Source of the DNA: Acetobacter sp. CAG:977 | Lineage (GTDB): Bacteria > Pseudomonadota > Alphaproteobacteria > CAAGCB01 > CAG-977 | DNA: 64,000 nucleotides | Assembly: GCA_000434295.1 (NCBI GenBank) | Contig: HF994935.1 | Location: forward strand, 114,473-178,472 | Direction of reading: 5' to 3' | In this document: piece by piece, positions 25,945-34,897 of the stretch | Layout of the letters: every line of letters begins with the position of its first letter | Numbering within the stretch: the first letter of the stretch is position 1 | The notes under the pieces: generated by a model | Databases searched by the model: none | The model's input: only the letters and a program-made list of their open reading frames with translations | What the model was told of the DNA's origin: nothing | Translations under genes and position numbers: made by a program

Positions 25945-27816
25945 TTAAAATTCGGGCAGAGTTTCTTCCAGCTTTTTCTTTTCGTGAGCAGGCGCCGTTT
26001 TTTCTTCTTTTTCTGCGTCGACTTCGGGAGCTGAAGGCGTTTGATTCCACAAGACTTCGAAAACGGTTTGAGGTTCAGAAATTCCCTTTAAGGTGCGTTC
26101 GCCCAAAGGCTTAAAGGAATAAGATTTTCCTGCCGCCAGTTCTTTGACAACGTTGGAAACGAAGATTTGATCTTTGTCAGCCAAAGAACAAATGCGTGCG
26201 GCGATTTGAACGGTTGTGCCGAACAGGTCGTTTTCTTCGACGATGGGTTCGCCGGCGTTTAATCCGATGCGCACTTCAAGCGGTACTGTGGGAGCCTGTT
26301 TGTTATATTTTGCAATGGCGCGCTGAATGGCGATGGCGGCATCAACGGCGTTGGACGCCGAAGCAAACGAAGCCATCGTTCCGTCGCCCGTCAGCTTGAC
26401 CTCGCGCCCGTTGCAGGTGCTGAGCGCCTGACGGACGATGGCGTTATGTTTTCGGATCAGCTGTTGAGCAATGGTATCGCCGACGTTTTGGGTAAAACTG
26501 GTGGAACCGACCATATCGGTGAACATGATGGTCATAATGCCGGATCCCGTTTTATCCGAAGCGTTTTCATCATTGTTCAGCCATTTTCCCATAGTTTTTT
26601 GGATTTGTTGCATAACTTCGGGAGACGCCTGATTTTCTTGGAACAGCTCCATTGTTTTTGCGCCGCCCTGCAACACGGGTAAATAAGACGGTTCAAGGGC
26701 ATATTCGCCGATTTTGTCGCAAAACATTTCAGCCAAAGACAACGATATGCCCATGACTTCAAGCAAACCGCACAGCAAAGTTTTGTTCTGTGCCTGAGTT
26801 ATTTTTCCGTGTTTTGTCAGACATTCGCAAGCGCCCGACATAAACAGGCTGATGCCGAAGCGGGCGTATGTGTCCAAATGAGTATTGTTTTGTTGCAGGT
26901 ATTTTAAAATAACGACCAGCAAGGTGGTCAGTTTGAGATATTCTTTTTCCAATTCCGGCGGGATGGCGACTTTATCACTTTCGGGTTGGGCTTCCTCCGT
27001 TTCGGTTTTTTCAGAATCTTCGGAATCTTCCGGTGTTTTTTCTTTTTTCATTTCGGGCGGTGAAAATTCGATCTGTCCTGCGGCGGGGGCGGGTTCTTCT
27101 TCGGGCAAAGCCGCTTCTATGGCGGCGATTTCCTCTTTGGAAGGCAACGGATCGTTCCCCATCATTTTATCCCAGATTCTGAACAGGAAATCAGCCATGC
27201 TTTTTGCCGCTTTGTCGCCGAAGGCAGAATCGGTGCCCGCTGAGAATTTAAACGGCGTTTCTTTGGGCTGGGAAGGAAGCTTGTCTTCATCGGAATGTTT
27301 CTTTTTTCCGCTTAATACGTCCCACGGCACCATTTTTAAAGACATCGGGATGGATATCAGCAAAAACAGCAAAATGAACAGCAGGAATATCAGGTGAGAA
27401 GAAATATCCGAAGGCAAATATCCGATTTCGGCAACGGCTTTCATAAAGATTGTTGCCGTAAAACCGGCGCCTGCCAAGGAAACCGTAATGACAAAGAACA
27501 ATCTACCCAATGCTTCGATGACCGAAGCGGTATGTTCTTTTTCTTCGGTTTTCAGGGGCGGGAAGGGCTTGATAGGCGTTTTTTTCTTCAGGCTTGAAAC
27601 GCGGATATATTCACTGAGGTAGATCAAGGCTTCTTGGAATTTTTGGGTATCCAGATCATACGTTTCGCGAATGACTTTTGTCGGGCGGTTCAGGGAAAAT
27701 TCCGTGCTTTTGGCGTATTCGATGGCTTCGGCGCGTTTTTCGGACGGGTAGCGTGCCAACAGATCCCACGCATCGTTTTGATAGACATAAACTTCATAAT
27801 TAACGATATTAGACAC
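25945..27816 (-). CDS. Membrane-anchored class III adenylate/guanylate cyclase
   Basis: 623 residues from a GTG start; another in-frame GTG at 27846 has no ribosome binding site and would fall next to a terminator stem. An N-terminal domain of about 70 residues (YEVYVYQNDAWDLLARYPSE) is followed by two membrane helices at about 105-165, an acidic linker, a helical domain and a C-terminal cyclase domain (about 445-615). Metal-binding Asp residues are in MFTDMVGST and LTGDGTMASF. The motif usually written VN.AAR reads VQIAARI, so the transition-state Asn is Gln. It is probably a regulatory cyclase. Confidence 0.86.
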   Translation of the reverse strand: MSNIVNYEVYVYQNDAWDLLARYPSEKRAEAIEYAKSTEFSLNRPTKVIRETYDLDTQKFQEALIYLSEYIRVSSLKKKTPIKPFPPLKTEEKEHTASVIEALGRLFFVITVSLAGAGFTATIFMKAVAEIGYLPSDISSHLIFLLFILLFLLISIPMSLKMVPWDVLSGKKKHSDEDKLPSQPKETPFKFSAGTDSAFGDKAAKSMADFLFRIWDKMMGNDPLPSKEEIAAIEAALPEEEPAPAAGQIEFSPPEMKKEKTPEDSEDSEKTETEEAQPESDKVAIPPELEKEYLKLTTLLVVILKYLQQNNTHLDTYARFGISLFMSGACECLTKHGKITQAQNKTLLCGLLEVMGISLSLAEMFCDKIGEYALEPSYLPVLQGGAKTMELFQENQASPEVMQQIQKTMGKWLNNDENASDKTGSGIMTIMFTDMVGSTSFTQNVGDTIAQQLIRKHNAIVRQALSTCNGREVKLTGDGTMASFASASNAVDAAIAIQRAIAKYNKQAPTVPLEVRIGLNAGEPIVEENDLFGTTVQIAARICSLADKDQIFVSNVVKELAAGKSYSFKPLGERTLKGISEPQTVFEVLWNQTPSAPEVDAEKEEKTAPAHEKKKLEETLPEF

Positions 27817-27860
27817 GGCGAAATACCCAAAAAAAGCCCTTACCACATTATAAATAAAAA

Positions 27861-27894
27861 ACAGCGGTCTTCAATGATTTTGAAAGACCGCTGT
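27861..27894 (-). terminator. Terminator of rpmE
   Basis: ACAGCGGTCTT 27861-27871 pairs perfectly with AAGACCGCTGT 27884-27894. On the minus strand a run of T follows the stem. Confidence 0.85.
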
Positions 27895-27912
27895 CCGATT
27901 TTTTGAAAAGGC

Positions 27913-28137
27913 TTATTTTTTGCCGGTAAATGCGGCAAAGCGCTTGTTGAATTTCGCCAGCTGTCCTCCGCTGTCGACCAGGCGGTAGACGCCCGTCCAA
28001 GCCGGATGAGCCAACGGATCAATATCCAAGCGAATCGTATCGCCTTTCTTTCCCATCGTCGAACGGGTTTTGAATTCCGTTCCGTCTGTCATAACCACGG
28101 TAATTTCGTGGTAATCGGGATGAATATCTTTTTTCAT
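27913..28137 (-). CDS. rpmE: Ribosomal protein L31
   Basis: 74 residues starting [15 protein letters not shown], with GGAG 9 bases before the ATG; the open frame upstream to 28212 is not coding. It contains no Cys, so it is the zinc-free form of L31, as usual in alphaproteobacteria. The C-terminal RFNKRF-type end appears as KFNKRFAAF. It lies downstream of the MotB-like gene but probably has its own promoter, and has its own terminator. Confidence 0.94.
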   Translation of the reverse strand: MKKDIHPDYHEITVVMTDGTEFKTRSTMGKKGDTIRLDIDPLAHPAWTGVYRLVDSGGQLAKFNKRFAAFTGKK

Positions 28138-28236
28138 TGCAATGCTCCAGACAACAAATTGAAGGCTTATTCTATACTCTTTGATTGCCGAAATTTCAAG
28201 TCGTTTTTGCAAAAACGCAAAAAAGGCTTTTCAATT

Positions 28237-29328
28237 TTAGCGTTCGGTCAGCTTAAATTCGATGCGACGGTTGTTTTTGCGGGCTTTTTCCGAGTTGCCC
28301 GACGACAAAGGCTGATGTTCTCCGAAACCGGCGGCGACCAAACGTTTGGGCGGAACGCCCTGAGAAATCAGGTATTGTACGACCGCAATCGCGCGTGCGG
28401 ACGACAATTCCCAGTTCGAAGCATATTTTTCGTTTTTTATCGGAACGTTGTCCGTATGTCCGTCAACACGCAACACCCATTGGATTTTTGCGGGAATTTT
28501 CTTGGAAATCTTTAAAAGCGTCTGAGCCAGTATCTTGAGTTGTTTTTTGCCTTTAGGTTCCAGTTCCGCCGACCCCGTTTTGAAAAACAGTTCCGATTGA
28601 AACACAAATCTGTCGCCTTCGATTCGGATGTCTTTACGGTCTTCCAGAATTTTGCGCAGCGTCCCGAAAAAGTCCGAACGGTAATACGAAAGCTCTGATG
28701 CCTTTTGAGCCAAAGCGCGGTTCAATTTCTTACCCAAATCGACGATCTGGGCTTTTTGGCGTTTCGAGAGCTCTTCGGACGCTTCAAGCGTCGCAGAAAG
28801 CTTTGCCAGCTCGGCATTCATTTTTTCGATGCGGCTGGTTAAAAGAGCAATGTGAACTTTGGCATCTTCGGATATTTTTCGTTCGTTTTTCAAATCGGCC
28901 TGATGTTTGGCGTTTTCTTTTTCCAACGCGTCCCGCCGTTGGGTCAGTGCCTTGATGTCCTGTTGCAACAAAGCGGCTTGTTTTAAAGTTTCTTCCAACG
29001 TTTTTTGCGTTTTATCATGATCGGCTTTCAGCAAATCCAATTCGGAAATCAGCCGTTTTTCGGCATCGATTTTTTCGTTCAGGGAAACGGACAGCTCTTG
29101 AACATTTTTCTTTTCGACGGCCAATTCGTTCGCCAGCGAGCTCAGTTCTTCGTTCAATCTGAAAATTTCGTTATTTTTCGTGTCCAGATTTCTTCCCAAA
29201 AAGAAATGCGCCAAGACGAACAAAAGCAAAAAGAACAGCACGACGATCAGCAACGTTGACAAAGCGTCAACGAAGCTTGGCCAGAAATTATATTCAGTTC
29301 TGTGGCGTGCTAAGCGAAATTTGCTCAT
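28237..29328 (-). CDS. MotB/OmpA-like peptidoglycan-binding protein
   Basis: 363 residues. One membrane helix (about 22-46) is preceded by Asp21 in FVDALSTLL, the position of the ion-carrying Asp of MotB-type stators. A long coiled coil (about 50-225) leads to an OmpA peptidoglycan-binding domain (about 240-360), with LRVDGHTDNVPI and GFGEHQPL. The start overlaps the upstream MotA-like gene (ATGA). Together they should form a proton-driven stator-like complex in the inner membrane. No flagellar genes are near, so a cell envelope role is more likely than motility. Confidence 0.87.
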   Translation of the reverse strand: MSKFRLARHRTEYNFWPSFVDALSTLLIVVLFFLLLFVLAHFFLGRNLDTKNNEIFRLNEELSSLANELAVEKKNVQELSVSLNEKIDAEKRLISELDLLKADHDKTQKTLEETLKQAALLQQDIKALTQRRDALEKENAKHQADLKNERKISEDAKVHIALLTSRIEKMNAELAKLSATLEASEELSKRQKAQIVDLGKKLNRALAQKASELSYYRSDFFGTLRKILEDRKDIRIEGDRFVFQSELFFKTGSAELEPKGKKQLKILAQTLLKISKKIPAKIQWVLRVDGHTDNVPIKNEKYASNWELSSARAIAVVQYLISQGVPPKRLVAAGFGEHQPLSSGNSEKARKNNRRIEFKLTER

Positions 29329-30317
29329 GAATTTTTATCTTGTCCCGACACGGTGCGTACCAGCAATTTGAAAGAATCTCGCAATTCCTGCAACAAAGCG
29401 TCGTTGCGGGCATCCGATCGCTGATCCGCCTGAATTAAAGACCTGTCGATGCGGCTGATCAATCGGAGCAATTCGGCATTGATTTGGTCTTTTTCCTGTT
29501 CTTTTGCGGTGTCTCTTTGCAACCTGCGCCGGATATCGGCAAGGCTTTCGACCATTTGTTCCAGCAACGCGTTGGCATAAGCGGCGTTTGACGTAACCAT
29601 GTCGTCGCTGCTGGCGACGGAAGAAGAATATCTTGTCAACGAAGACAAATATTCGTCCAATCCGTTATAGAAATTATTTTGTGCGCCGCCTGCCTGAATA
29701 TCAAGGAAGCCCATGATCAAGGCGCCCGACAACCCCAACAAAGACGACGAGAAAGCGGTTCCCATTCCCTGCAAGGGCATTTCCAGCCCGTTTTTAATGG
29801 AATTAAAGACCTGAGTGGCATCTTCGCCCGAAACGTTCAAAGATCCGATAACGTCGCCGACGGCACCGACGGTTCCCATCAATCCCCAAAAGGTTCCCAA
29901 CAATCCCAAAAACGTTGACAGACCGATCAAGTATTTCGAGATATCGCGGCTTTCATCCAGCCTCATTCCGACGGAATCGAGAATTGTCCTGGCGATTGTA
30001 GGGGATAAAACGGCATTTCCTTTGGCTTTGTTGTTTTTCAGAACCAACGCCAAAGGCGAGAGCAGGCGCAATTTTTTTAAAACGGCGGGTTCCAGGGACA
30101 ACGCGGGAGCCTTTAGCCAACGAATTTCCTTGCGCAACATAAAGACGGAGCGGAAATTCAAAATGACGCCGAACATCAAAACCAACAAAATCAATCCGTT
30201 CAGTCCCGGATTGGTCAGGAACGCGTTTTCCAAAGCCGGATACAGCAGCGTGCAAGCGCCGCCGACGGCGATCAGGAAAAACACCATGCGCGTAATGTAA
30301 CGTTTCGGAGAATTCAT
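29325..30317 (-). CDS. MotA/TolQ/ExbB-family channel protein
   Basis: 330 residues. Membrane helices lie at about 11-30, 38-56, 138-162 and 193-216. The last two (STFLGLLGTFWGLMGTVGAV and GTAFSSSLLGLSGALIMGF) carry the proton-channel signature of the MotA/TolQ/ExbB group. The C-terminal part is a helical cytoplasmic domain. It is translationally coupled to the MotB-like gene. It is distinct from the tolQ at 41154. The same pair next to inositol monophosphatase and EF-P genes is, as I recall, common in Rhodospirillales-like genomes. Confidence 0.86.
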   Translation of the reverse strand: MNSPKRYITRMVFFLIAVGGACTLLYPALENAFLTNPGLNGLILLVLMFGVILNFRSVFMLRKEIRWLKAPALSLEPAVLKKLRLLSPLALVLKNNKAKGNAVLSPTIARTILDSVGMRLDESRDISKYLIGLSTFLGLLGTFWGLMGTVGAVGDVIGSLNVSGEDATQVFNSIKNGLEMPLQGMGTAFSSSLLGLSGALIMGFLDIQAGGAQNNFYNGLDEYLSSLTRYSSSVASSDDMVTSNAAYANALLEQMVESLADIRRRLQRDTAKEQEKDQINAELLRLISRIDRSLIQADQRSDARNDALLQELRDSFKLLVRTVSGQDKNS

Positions 30318-30335
30318 GTTAAAAGCCCCTGAGTT

Positions 30336-31517
30336 TTAACGTTCGTAGATTAAGACATCGGCTCTGTTCGGGATTTCCGATCCGGCGCCTCTTTGCCCCA
30401 AAGCGCGGATATCGACGCGCAGGCTGTTAATGCCGGCGCGGGACATATAAGACCTGACGGACAAAGCGCGTCTGAGAGATACTTGGCGTTCGCGTCCGTA
30501 ATCCGGAGCCTTTGTCGGAGCCGAATACGCGAATACGGTCATTCTTTTTTCGGGGTGTTTGCGCATATAAGCGATAAGGGTGTCCAGCGCTTTGCCCATT
30601 TCTTCGGTCAAATCGGCGGAGGTGTCTTTGAACAGCAAAACGGCAGCCAACAGTTTTCTTTTTTGCGTGGCGATGACGGTTTCCGATTCTTTGGGCAGTT
30701 TCTGAACCAAAGCTTCCGAACGTTCTTTTTGCGTCATGTTTTCCGCGGTGCGGATAACGGAAGCAAAGGGCAGAATTTTTGTTTTCGGCTCTTTTGTTTC
30801 TTCTTTTTGAGCAATGCGTTCCGCTTCGTCACGCACGGTGGACGTTTTCTTTTTGCCTTTGGCAAAGAACGTTTCCGGTGCGGGGACGGATTTCTTTTCG
30901 GGCGGGGGCAGGACGATTTTTTCTTTGGATCTGTCTTCTTCCCGCGCTTCTTTTAACGCCTGTTGTTGTTCTAAGAAATGCTTGGAAATTTGCGGTTTGT
31001 TGTCATCATCTCTTGTTTCGGCGATTTTGATGCGGACGCGTTCTTTGATGGGAACGACTTTAACGGTCGGAACGGGTTTTGCCCGCGGTTTCAACCGATC
31101 GTGCTCGTCTTGGATTTTACTTTCCTTGACCTGATATTTTTTTGATTTGGTATTATTTTTAGATGACGTTTTTGATTTTGCCGAAGCCTTCAGAGCCGAT
31201 TTGGACGCTTTTTTGGCAGTTGTTTTTGATTTTTTTGTCGGTTTTTTTGTTTCGACTTTTTTAGGGGCGACTTTTTTTTGTTCGACGCGTTTCAGACGAA
31301 CGGGCTTTTCCTTCACCTTCGGAGCAGGCGCCGCAACAGGAGGCGCGACAGGCGCAACGACGGGAGGTGCCGCAGGCGCGGGAGCCGATGTCGTTGCATC
31401 TTTGGGAATAAAGTCTTCGGTCAAAACGTCAAGGTTCAGGGTAATCTGGGCATACACGGGCATTGCCGTCAGACACATGACGGCAATCAACGGGGTGATT
31501 TTTGCGAGTATTCTCAA
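30336..31517 (-). CDS. Exported OmpA-like protein with Lys/Ala/Pro-rich linker
   Basis: 393 residues. A signal peptide (to about residue 23, YAQ) is followed by an Ala/Pro stretch (about 43-70) and a very Lys-rich region (about 70-140). A second charged linker leads to a C-terminal OmpA-like domain (about 285-393), with VFAYSAPTK, RQVSLRRALSVRSYM and DIRALGQRG. The usual Asp of the GHTD loop is not obvious (YSAPTK instead), so peptidoglycan binding is uncertain. It lies 18 bases upstream of the MotA-like gene and is probably a periplasmic partner of that complex. Confidence 0.78.
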   Translation of the reverse strand: MRILAKITPLIAVMCLTAMPVYAQITLNLDVLTEDFIPKDATTSAPAPAAPPVVAPVAPPVAAPAPKVKEKPVRLKRVEQKKVAPKKVETKKPTKKSKTTAKKASKSALKASAKSKTSSKNNTKSKKYQVKESKIQDEHDRLKPRAKPVPTVKVVPIKERVRIKIAETRDDDNKPQISKHFLEQQQALKEAREEDRSKEKIVLPPPEKKSVPAPETFFAKGKKKTSTVRDEAERIAQKEETKEPKTKILPFASVIRTAENMTQKERSEALVQKLPKESETVIATQKRKLLAAVLLFKDTSADLTEEMGKALDTLIAYMRKHPEKRMTVFAYSAPTKAPDYGRERQVSLRRALSVRSYMSRAGINSLRVDIRALGQRGAGSEIPNRADVLIYER

Positions 31518-31535
31518 AATCCCGAGCCCTTTCGT

Positions 31536-32492
31536 TTATTTCAGCGAATTTTTAAACATCCTTTGAAACAGGGTGCATAAAGAATCATTGACCGCCAAAA
31601 TTGATCCGTCAAATAAAATTTCGTTGGTTTTTTCTTTACCGTCGATTGTGGAAACGTGGCCGCCGGCTTCTTTGACCAAAAGCAACCCCGCTGCGATGTC
31701 CCAAGGTTTAATGTCTTCTTCCCAATAGGCTTCGAATTTTCCCGCGGCGACATAAGCCAGATCCAGCGCGGCAGAGCCCATTCTGCGCACGCCGCCCGTA
31801 TTTTCCATCATGGGCGCCAGCTGTTTGACAAAGCGTGCGGGATTAGAATGACCTTTATGGGGAATTCCCGTAACGACGACGGCTTCGGTCAAATCGGCAC
31901 GGTTTGACACGCGCAAACGGCGGCTGGTCGAACCGACCATTGCCCAAGCGCCTTTGCCTTTTTCGGCATAGAACAATTCTGCCGTAACGGGGTTATAGAT
32001 GACGCCGGCGACGATTTCCTGATCTTCCTGCAAAGCCAAAGAAATTGCGAAATGACCGATTCCGTGCAGAAAGTTCATCGTGCCGTCAAGGGGATCGAGA
32101 ATCCAACGGTGAGCCGTATCTTCGCCTTTGATTTCTCCGCCTTCTTCCTGAAGGAAACCGTAGCGGGGGCGGACTTCTTTCAAATATTCGCGAATGGTTT
32201 TTTCGGCATAAGTATCGGCGGAAGAAACGAAATCGGCGGCACCTTTGCGCGAAACCTGCAAATTTTCGATTTCGCCGAAATCGCGCAACAGGTTGCGACC
32301 TGCTTTTTGAACGGCTTTAATCATGACGTTCAGGTTGGCGGACAGGGCGGATAAAAAGCGCTCTTGTCTGGAATCTCTGAATTTTTCAACGGCCTCAAGC
32401 CTTTTGCGTTCGGGGGATTTGAATTCCCGTTGTTTGCGGGGGGCTTTATTTCCTTCCGTTTTGCGTTCGGAGGGGCGCTGTTGGTTCATCAT
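31536..32492 (-). CDS. suhB: Inositol monophosphatase family protein (SuhB-like)
   Basis: 318 residues, about 45 longer at the N-terminus than usual SuhB. The extra part is basic (ERKTEGNKAPRKQREFKSPE) and in frame, with no better start inside. Metal-binding motifs are complete: EEGG, WILDPLDGTMNF and the late WDIAAG. It hydrolyses inositol-1-phosphate or a related sugar phosphate. It is the first gene of the operon with the OmpA-like, MotA-like and MotB-like genes, and follows EF-P on the same strand after 37 bases. Confidence 0.9.
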   Translation of the reverse strand: MMNQQRPSERKTEGNKAPRKQREFKSPERKRLEAVEKFRDSRQERFLSALSANLNVMIKAVQKAGRNLLRDFGEIENLQVSRKGAADFVSSADTYAEKTIREYLKEVRPRYGFLQEEGGEIKGEDTAHRWILDPLDGTMNFLHGIGHFAISLALQEDQEIVAGVIYNPVTAELFYAEKGKGAWAMVGSTSRRLRVSNRADLTEAVVVTGIPHKGHSNPARFVKQLAPMMENTGGVRRMGSAALDLAYVAAGKFEAYWEEDIKPWDIAAGLLLVKEAGGHVSTIDGKEKTNEILFDGSILAVNDSLCTLFQRMFKNSLK

Positions 32493-32529
32493 GATTGAAA
32501 GCCTTGTTCAAAAAGAAGTTGTTTGAAAA

Positions 32530-33093
32530 TTATTTTGCGCGTTCGACGTAGGTGCAATCTTCCGTCGCGACGACGATTTTTTCGCCCGTCGTGATAAAGG
32601 GCGGAACACCGATGCGCAACCCGTTGTCCAGCAGGGCGGGCTTATAAGAAGACGTTACCGTCTGACCTTTTAAAGCAGGTTCGGTTTCGACGACGGTCTG
32701 AACGACGTTCGTGGGCAATTCGACGTTGACGGGTTTGCCTTCGATGAATTCGACGATGACTTCCATGTTATCCTGCAAGAAAGCGGCGCGGTCCCCCAAA
32801 AGGTCGCGGGGAACGGAGAACTGGTCAAACGTTTCTTTGTCCATAAAGTTCAGCGTTTCGCCGTCCGAGAACATAAAGGTGCAATCGCGTTCTTCGGACA
32901 TTAATTTTTCTACGGTATCTGCAGTGCGCCAGCGTTGGTTCGTTTTGACGCCCGTTTCGACGTCGCGCATATCGACCTGAATAAAGGCGCCGCCTTTGCC
33001 CGGAGTAATGATTTGGATTTTAATGACCGAGCAGGGTTTTCCGTTATATTCAATGACCCAGCCGGGGCGAATTTGGTTTGCTTGAGCTTTCAT
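32530..33093 (-). CDS. efp: Elongation factor P
   Basis: 187 residues, normal length, with KOW, OB and C-terminal OB domains. The modified Lys is at position 33 in the TPGKGGAF loop, the form that EpmA beta-lysylates. It relieves stalling at polyproline stretches; Pro-rich proteins such as those at 30336 and 23595 could be clients. It reads divergently from epmA across 107 bases. Confidence 0.96.
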   Translation of the reverse strand: MKAQANQIRPGWVIEYNGKPCSVIKIQIITPGKGGAFIQVDMRDVETGVKTNQRWRTADTVEKLMSEERDCTFMFSDGETLNFMDKETFDQFSVPRDLLGDRAAFLQDNMEVIVEFIEGKPVNVELPTNVVQTVVETEPALKGQTVTSSYKPALLDNGLRIGVPPFITTGEKIVVATEDCTYVERAK

Positions 33094-33200
33094 GTTTTTT
33101 TCCTTTACATACGGACTAAAGTGTCAAAAAGTATTGCCGGAATTTAACAAATTCTTATTCTCAACGCAAGAGCAACCGCATAGACCGAGGTACATTTTTT

Positions 33201-34250
33201 ATGAAGACGCGCATCCCCGTATGGAACAAGACGTTATATGCCGAGCGTTTGCCCGTTTTAAAACAGCGGGCAAAGATTATCGAGACCGTCCGCCGTTTTT
33301 TCACGGACAGGGGGTTTTTAGAGGTGGAAACGCCGATTTTGCAGGTTTCCCCCGGTTTGGAGCCTCATTTAAAAGCGTTTAAGACGGAACTGGTCGAACC
33401 GTTGGGGCAGGCGGACAGGACGATGTATCTGCACACGTCGCCAGAATTTACGATGAAAAAGCTTTTGGCGGCGGGATTGCCCAAGATTTTTCAGATGGCA
33501 AGAGTTTTCAGAAACGAAGAACGCTCCGACCGTCACCATCCGGAATTCATCATGCTGGAATGGTACCGCGCGGGCGACGATTACCGCGTTTTGATGGACG
33601 AAACGGCGGATTTGGTGCGTGCGTGCGCCGCCGCGTGCGACAAAAAAGTTTTAAAGGTTGAAGGCAGGGAATACGATCCGTTTTCCGATTGGGAACGCTT
33701 GTCCGTCGTTGACGCGTTTAAAAAATACGCGGACATAGATTTGTTTTCCGTTTTGCCTTCGGAACCCTCTTTGGAACCCGACCCGCGCCCGTTCGCAAAA
33801 GAAGCCGAACGGATCGGGATACGGACGTCTGCCGAAGACCGTTGGGACGACGTCTTTTTCCGTATTGCTTTTGAAAAAATCGAACCGCATTTGGGCGAAC
33901 ACCGTCCGACGATTCTTTACGATTATCCCGTTTGCATGGCGGCGTTGTCGCGCAGAAAGCCTTCGGATCCGCGTTTGGCCGAACGTTTTGAAGTCTATGT
34001 CGGCGGGATGGAGCTTGCCAACGCGTTTTCCGAATTGACGGACGCCCGCGAACAAAGACAGCGTTTCGAACACGATATGGATTTAAAGGAAAAGCTGTAC
34101 GGGGAACGCTATCCGATTGACGAAGATTTTATCGATGCCGTGGCGCACATGCCCGAATGCACGGGGATTGCGGTCGGCATAGACCGTTTGGTCATGGCGA
34201 TTACCGGCGCGCAACGAATCGAAGACGTGCAATGGATGCCGGTTGCTTAA
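33201..34250 (+). CDS. epmA: EF-P lysine-lysyltransferase EpmA (GenX)
   Basis: 349 residues, a class II aminoacyl-tRNA synthetase core like LysRS but without the N-terminal tRNA-binding domain. Motif 2 is visible (FRNEERSDRHHPEFIMLEWY, with FRNE) and motif 3 near the end (GIAVGIDRLVMAITG). It attaches (R)-beta-lysine to EF-P, whose gene lies directly opposite. The partner EpmB (a lysine 2,3-aminomutase) is not in the window. The stop overlaps the end of the convergent ThiE-like gene by 4 bases. Confidence 0.93.
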   Translation: MKTRIPVWNKTLYAERLPVLKQRAKIIETVRRFFTDRGFLEVETPILQVSPGLEPHLKAFKTELVEPLGQADRTMYLHTSPEFTMKKLLAAGLPKIFQMARVFRNEERSDRHHPEFIMLEWYRAGDDYRVLMDETADLVRACAAACDKKVLKVEGREYDPFSDWERLSVVDAFKKYADIDLFSVLPSEPSLEPDPRPFAKEAERIGIRTSAEDRWDDVFFRIAFEKIEPHLGEHRPTILYDYPVCMAALSRRKPSDPRLAERFEVYVGGMELANAFSELTDAREQRQRFEHDMDLKEKLYGERYPIDEDFIDAVAHMPECTGIAVGIDRLVMAITGAQRIEDVQWMPVA

Positions 34251-34750
34251 ACCGAGATTTTTTTGGCGATGAAATCAACGTTCGGGCACGGCGTTCCCGT
34301 ATCAACCAACACGGCGGGGACATTAAACAGCTCTGCCCACCACAGGGTGTTTTGCAAGATATTTTCGCCCGAAAAAGCGATATAATCGGCGCCGGCTTCT
34401 CCTGCCGTCATGGCTTCGTGTCTGGACGAACAGACGACGCCGAGCGCGATGTCGGGTATTTTTTTGCGCAATTCGGATAAGTGCGGCGCATAATCGACCT
34501 GAACGCCGTCGCATCCCGTTTTAACGGCGGTATCGACGTCGTCTTTTAACAAAACGGCGATGTTTTGAGCCTGCAACGCGGGAATGAGCTTTTTTAAAAC
34601 GTTTAAATGACCGTTTTTATCGGCGCCGTCGGGAAACGTGTACAGGAACGCATCGACCGTTTGGTCTTTTGCGAAGTTTTTAACGGCGTTTAAAAGATCG
34701 GCGGCGTTTTCGAACGTATCGGGGCTGATTAAATATAAACCTTGCTTCAT
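34247..34750 (-). CDS. ThiE-like (thiamine phosphate synthase fold) protein
   Basis: 167 residues, shorter than ThiE (about 210). The middle has the ThiE-like pattern LLKDDVDTAVKTGCDGVQVDYA, and later ALGVVCSSRHEAMTAGEAGADYIAFSG matches the G-S...EA..A...GADY block. The early phosphate-binding Gln-x-Arg-x-Lys segment and the T-x-T-K loop of true ThiE are not visible. It may therefore be a non-thiamine relative or inactive. It is convergent with epmA and overlaps it by 4 bases. Confidence 0.7.
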   Translation of the reverse strand: MKQGLYLISPDTFENAADLLNAVKNFAKDQTVDAFLYTFPDGADKNGHLNVLKKLIPALQAQNIAVLLKDDVDTAVKTGCDGVQVDYAPHLSELRKKIPDIALGVVCSSRHEAMTAGEAGADYIAFSGENILQNTLWWAELFNVPAVLVDTGTPCPNVDFIAKKISV

Positions 34751-34897
34751 TGACGGAAATCCTTATTTTTATGAAAAGATTACGCCAAAAGGCGTTTCGG
34801 CGCAACGCAGAAGCGTTTTTAACGCACAAGCCTTGCACAAATTTGCGGAAGCTTTTATTTTAAACAGGCGGATTTTATTCCAAGGAAAGAAAAGACA

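Noticed and set aside
28237..30317. MotA/MotB-like pair as a Zorya (ZorAB) defence system
   Set aside because: No ZorC, ZorD or ZorE gene is nearby, and the operon with suhB beside efp is a housekeeping arrangement.
30393..30956. Plus-strand frame of 187 codons opposite the OmpA-like gene
   Set aside because: Shadow of a Lys/Glu-rich gene, Phe-rich, no ribosome binding site.
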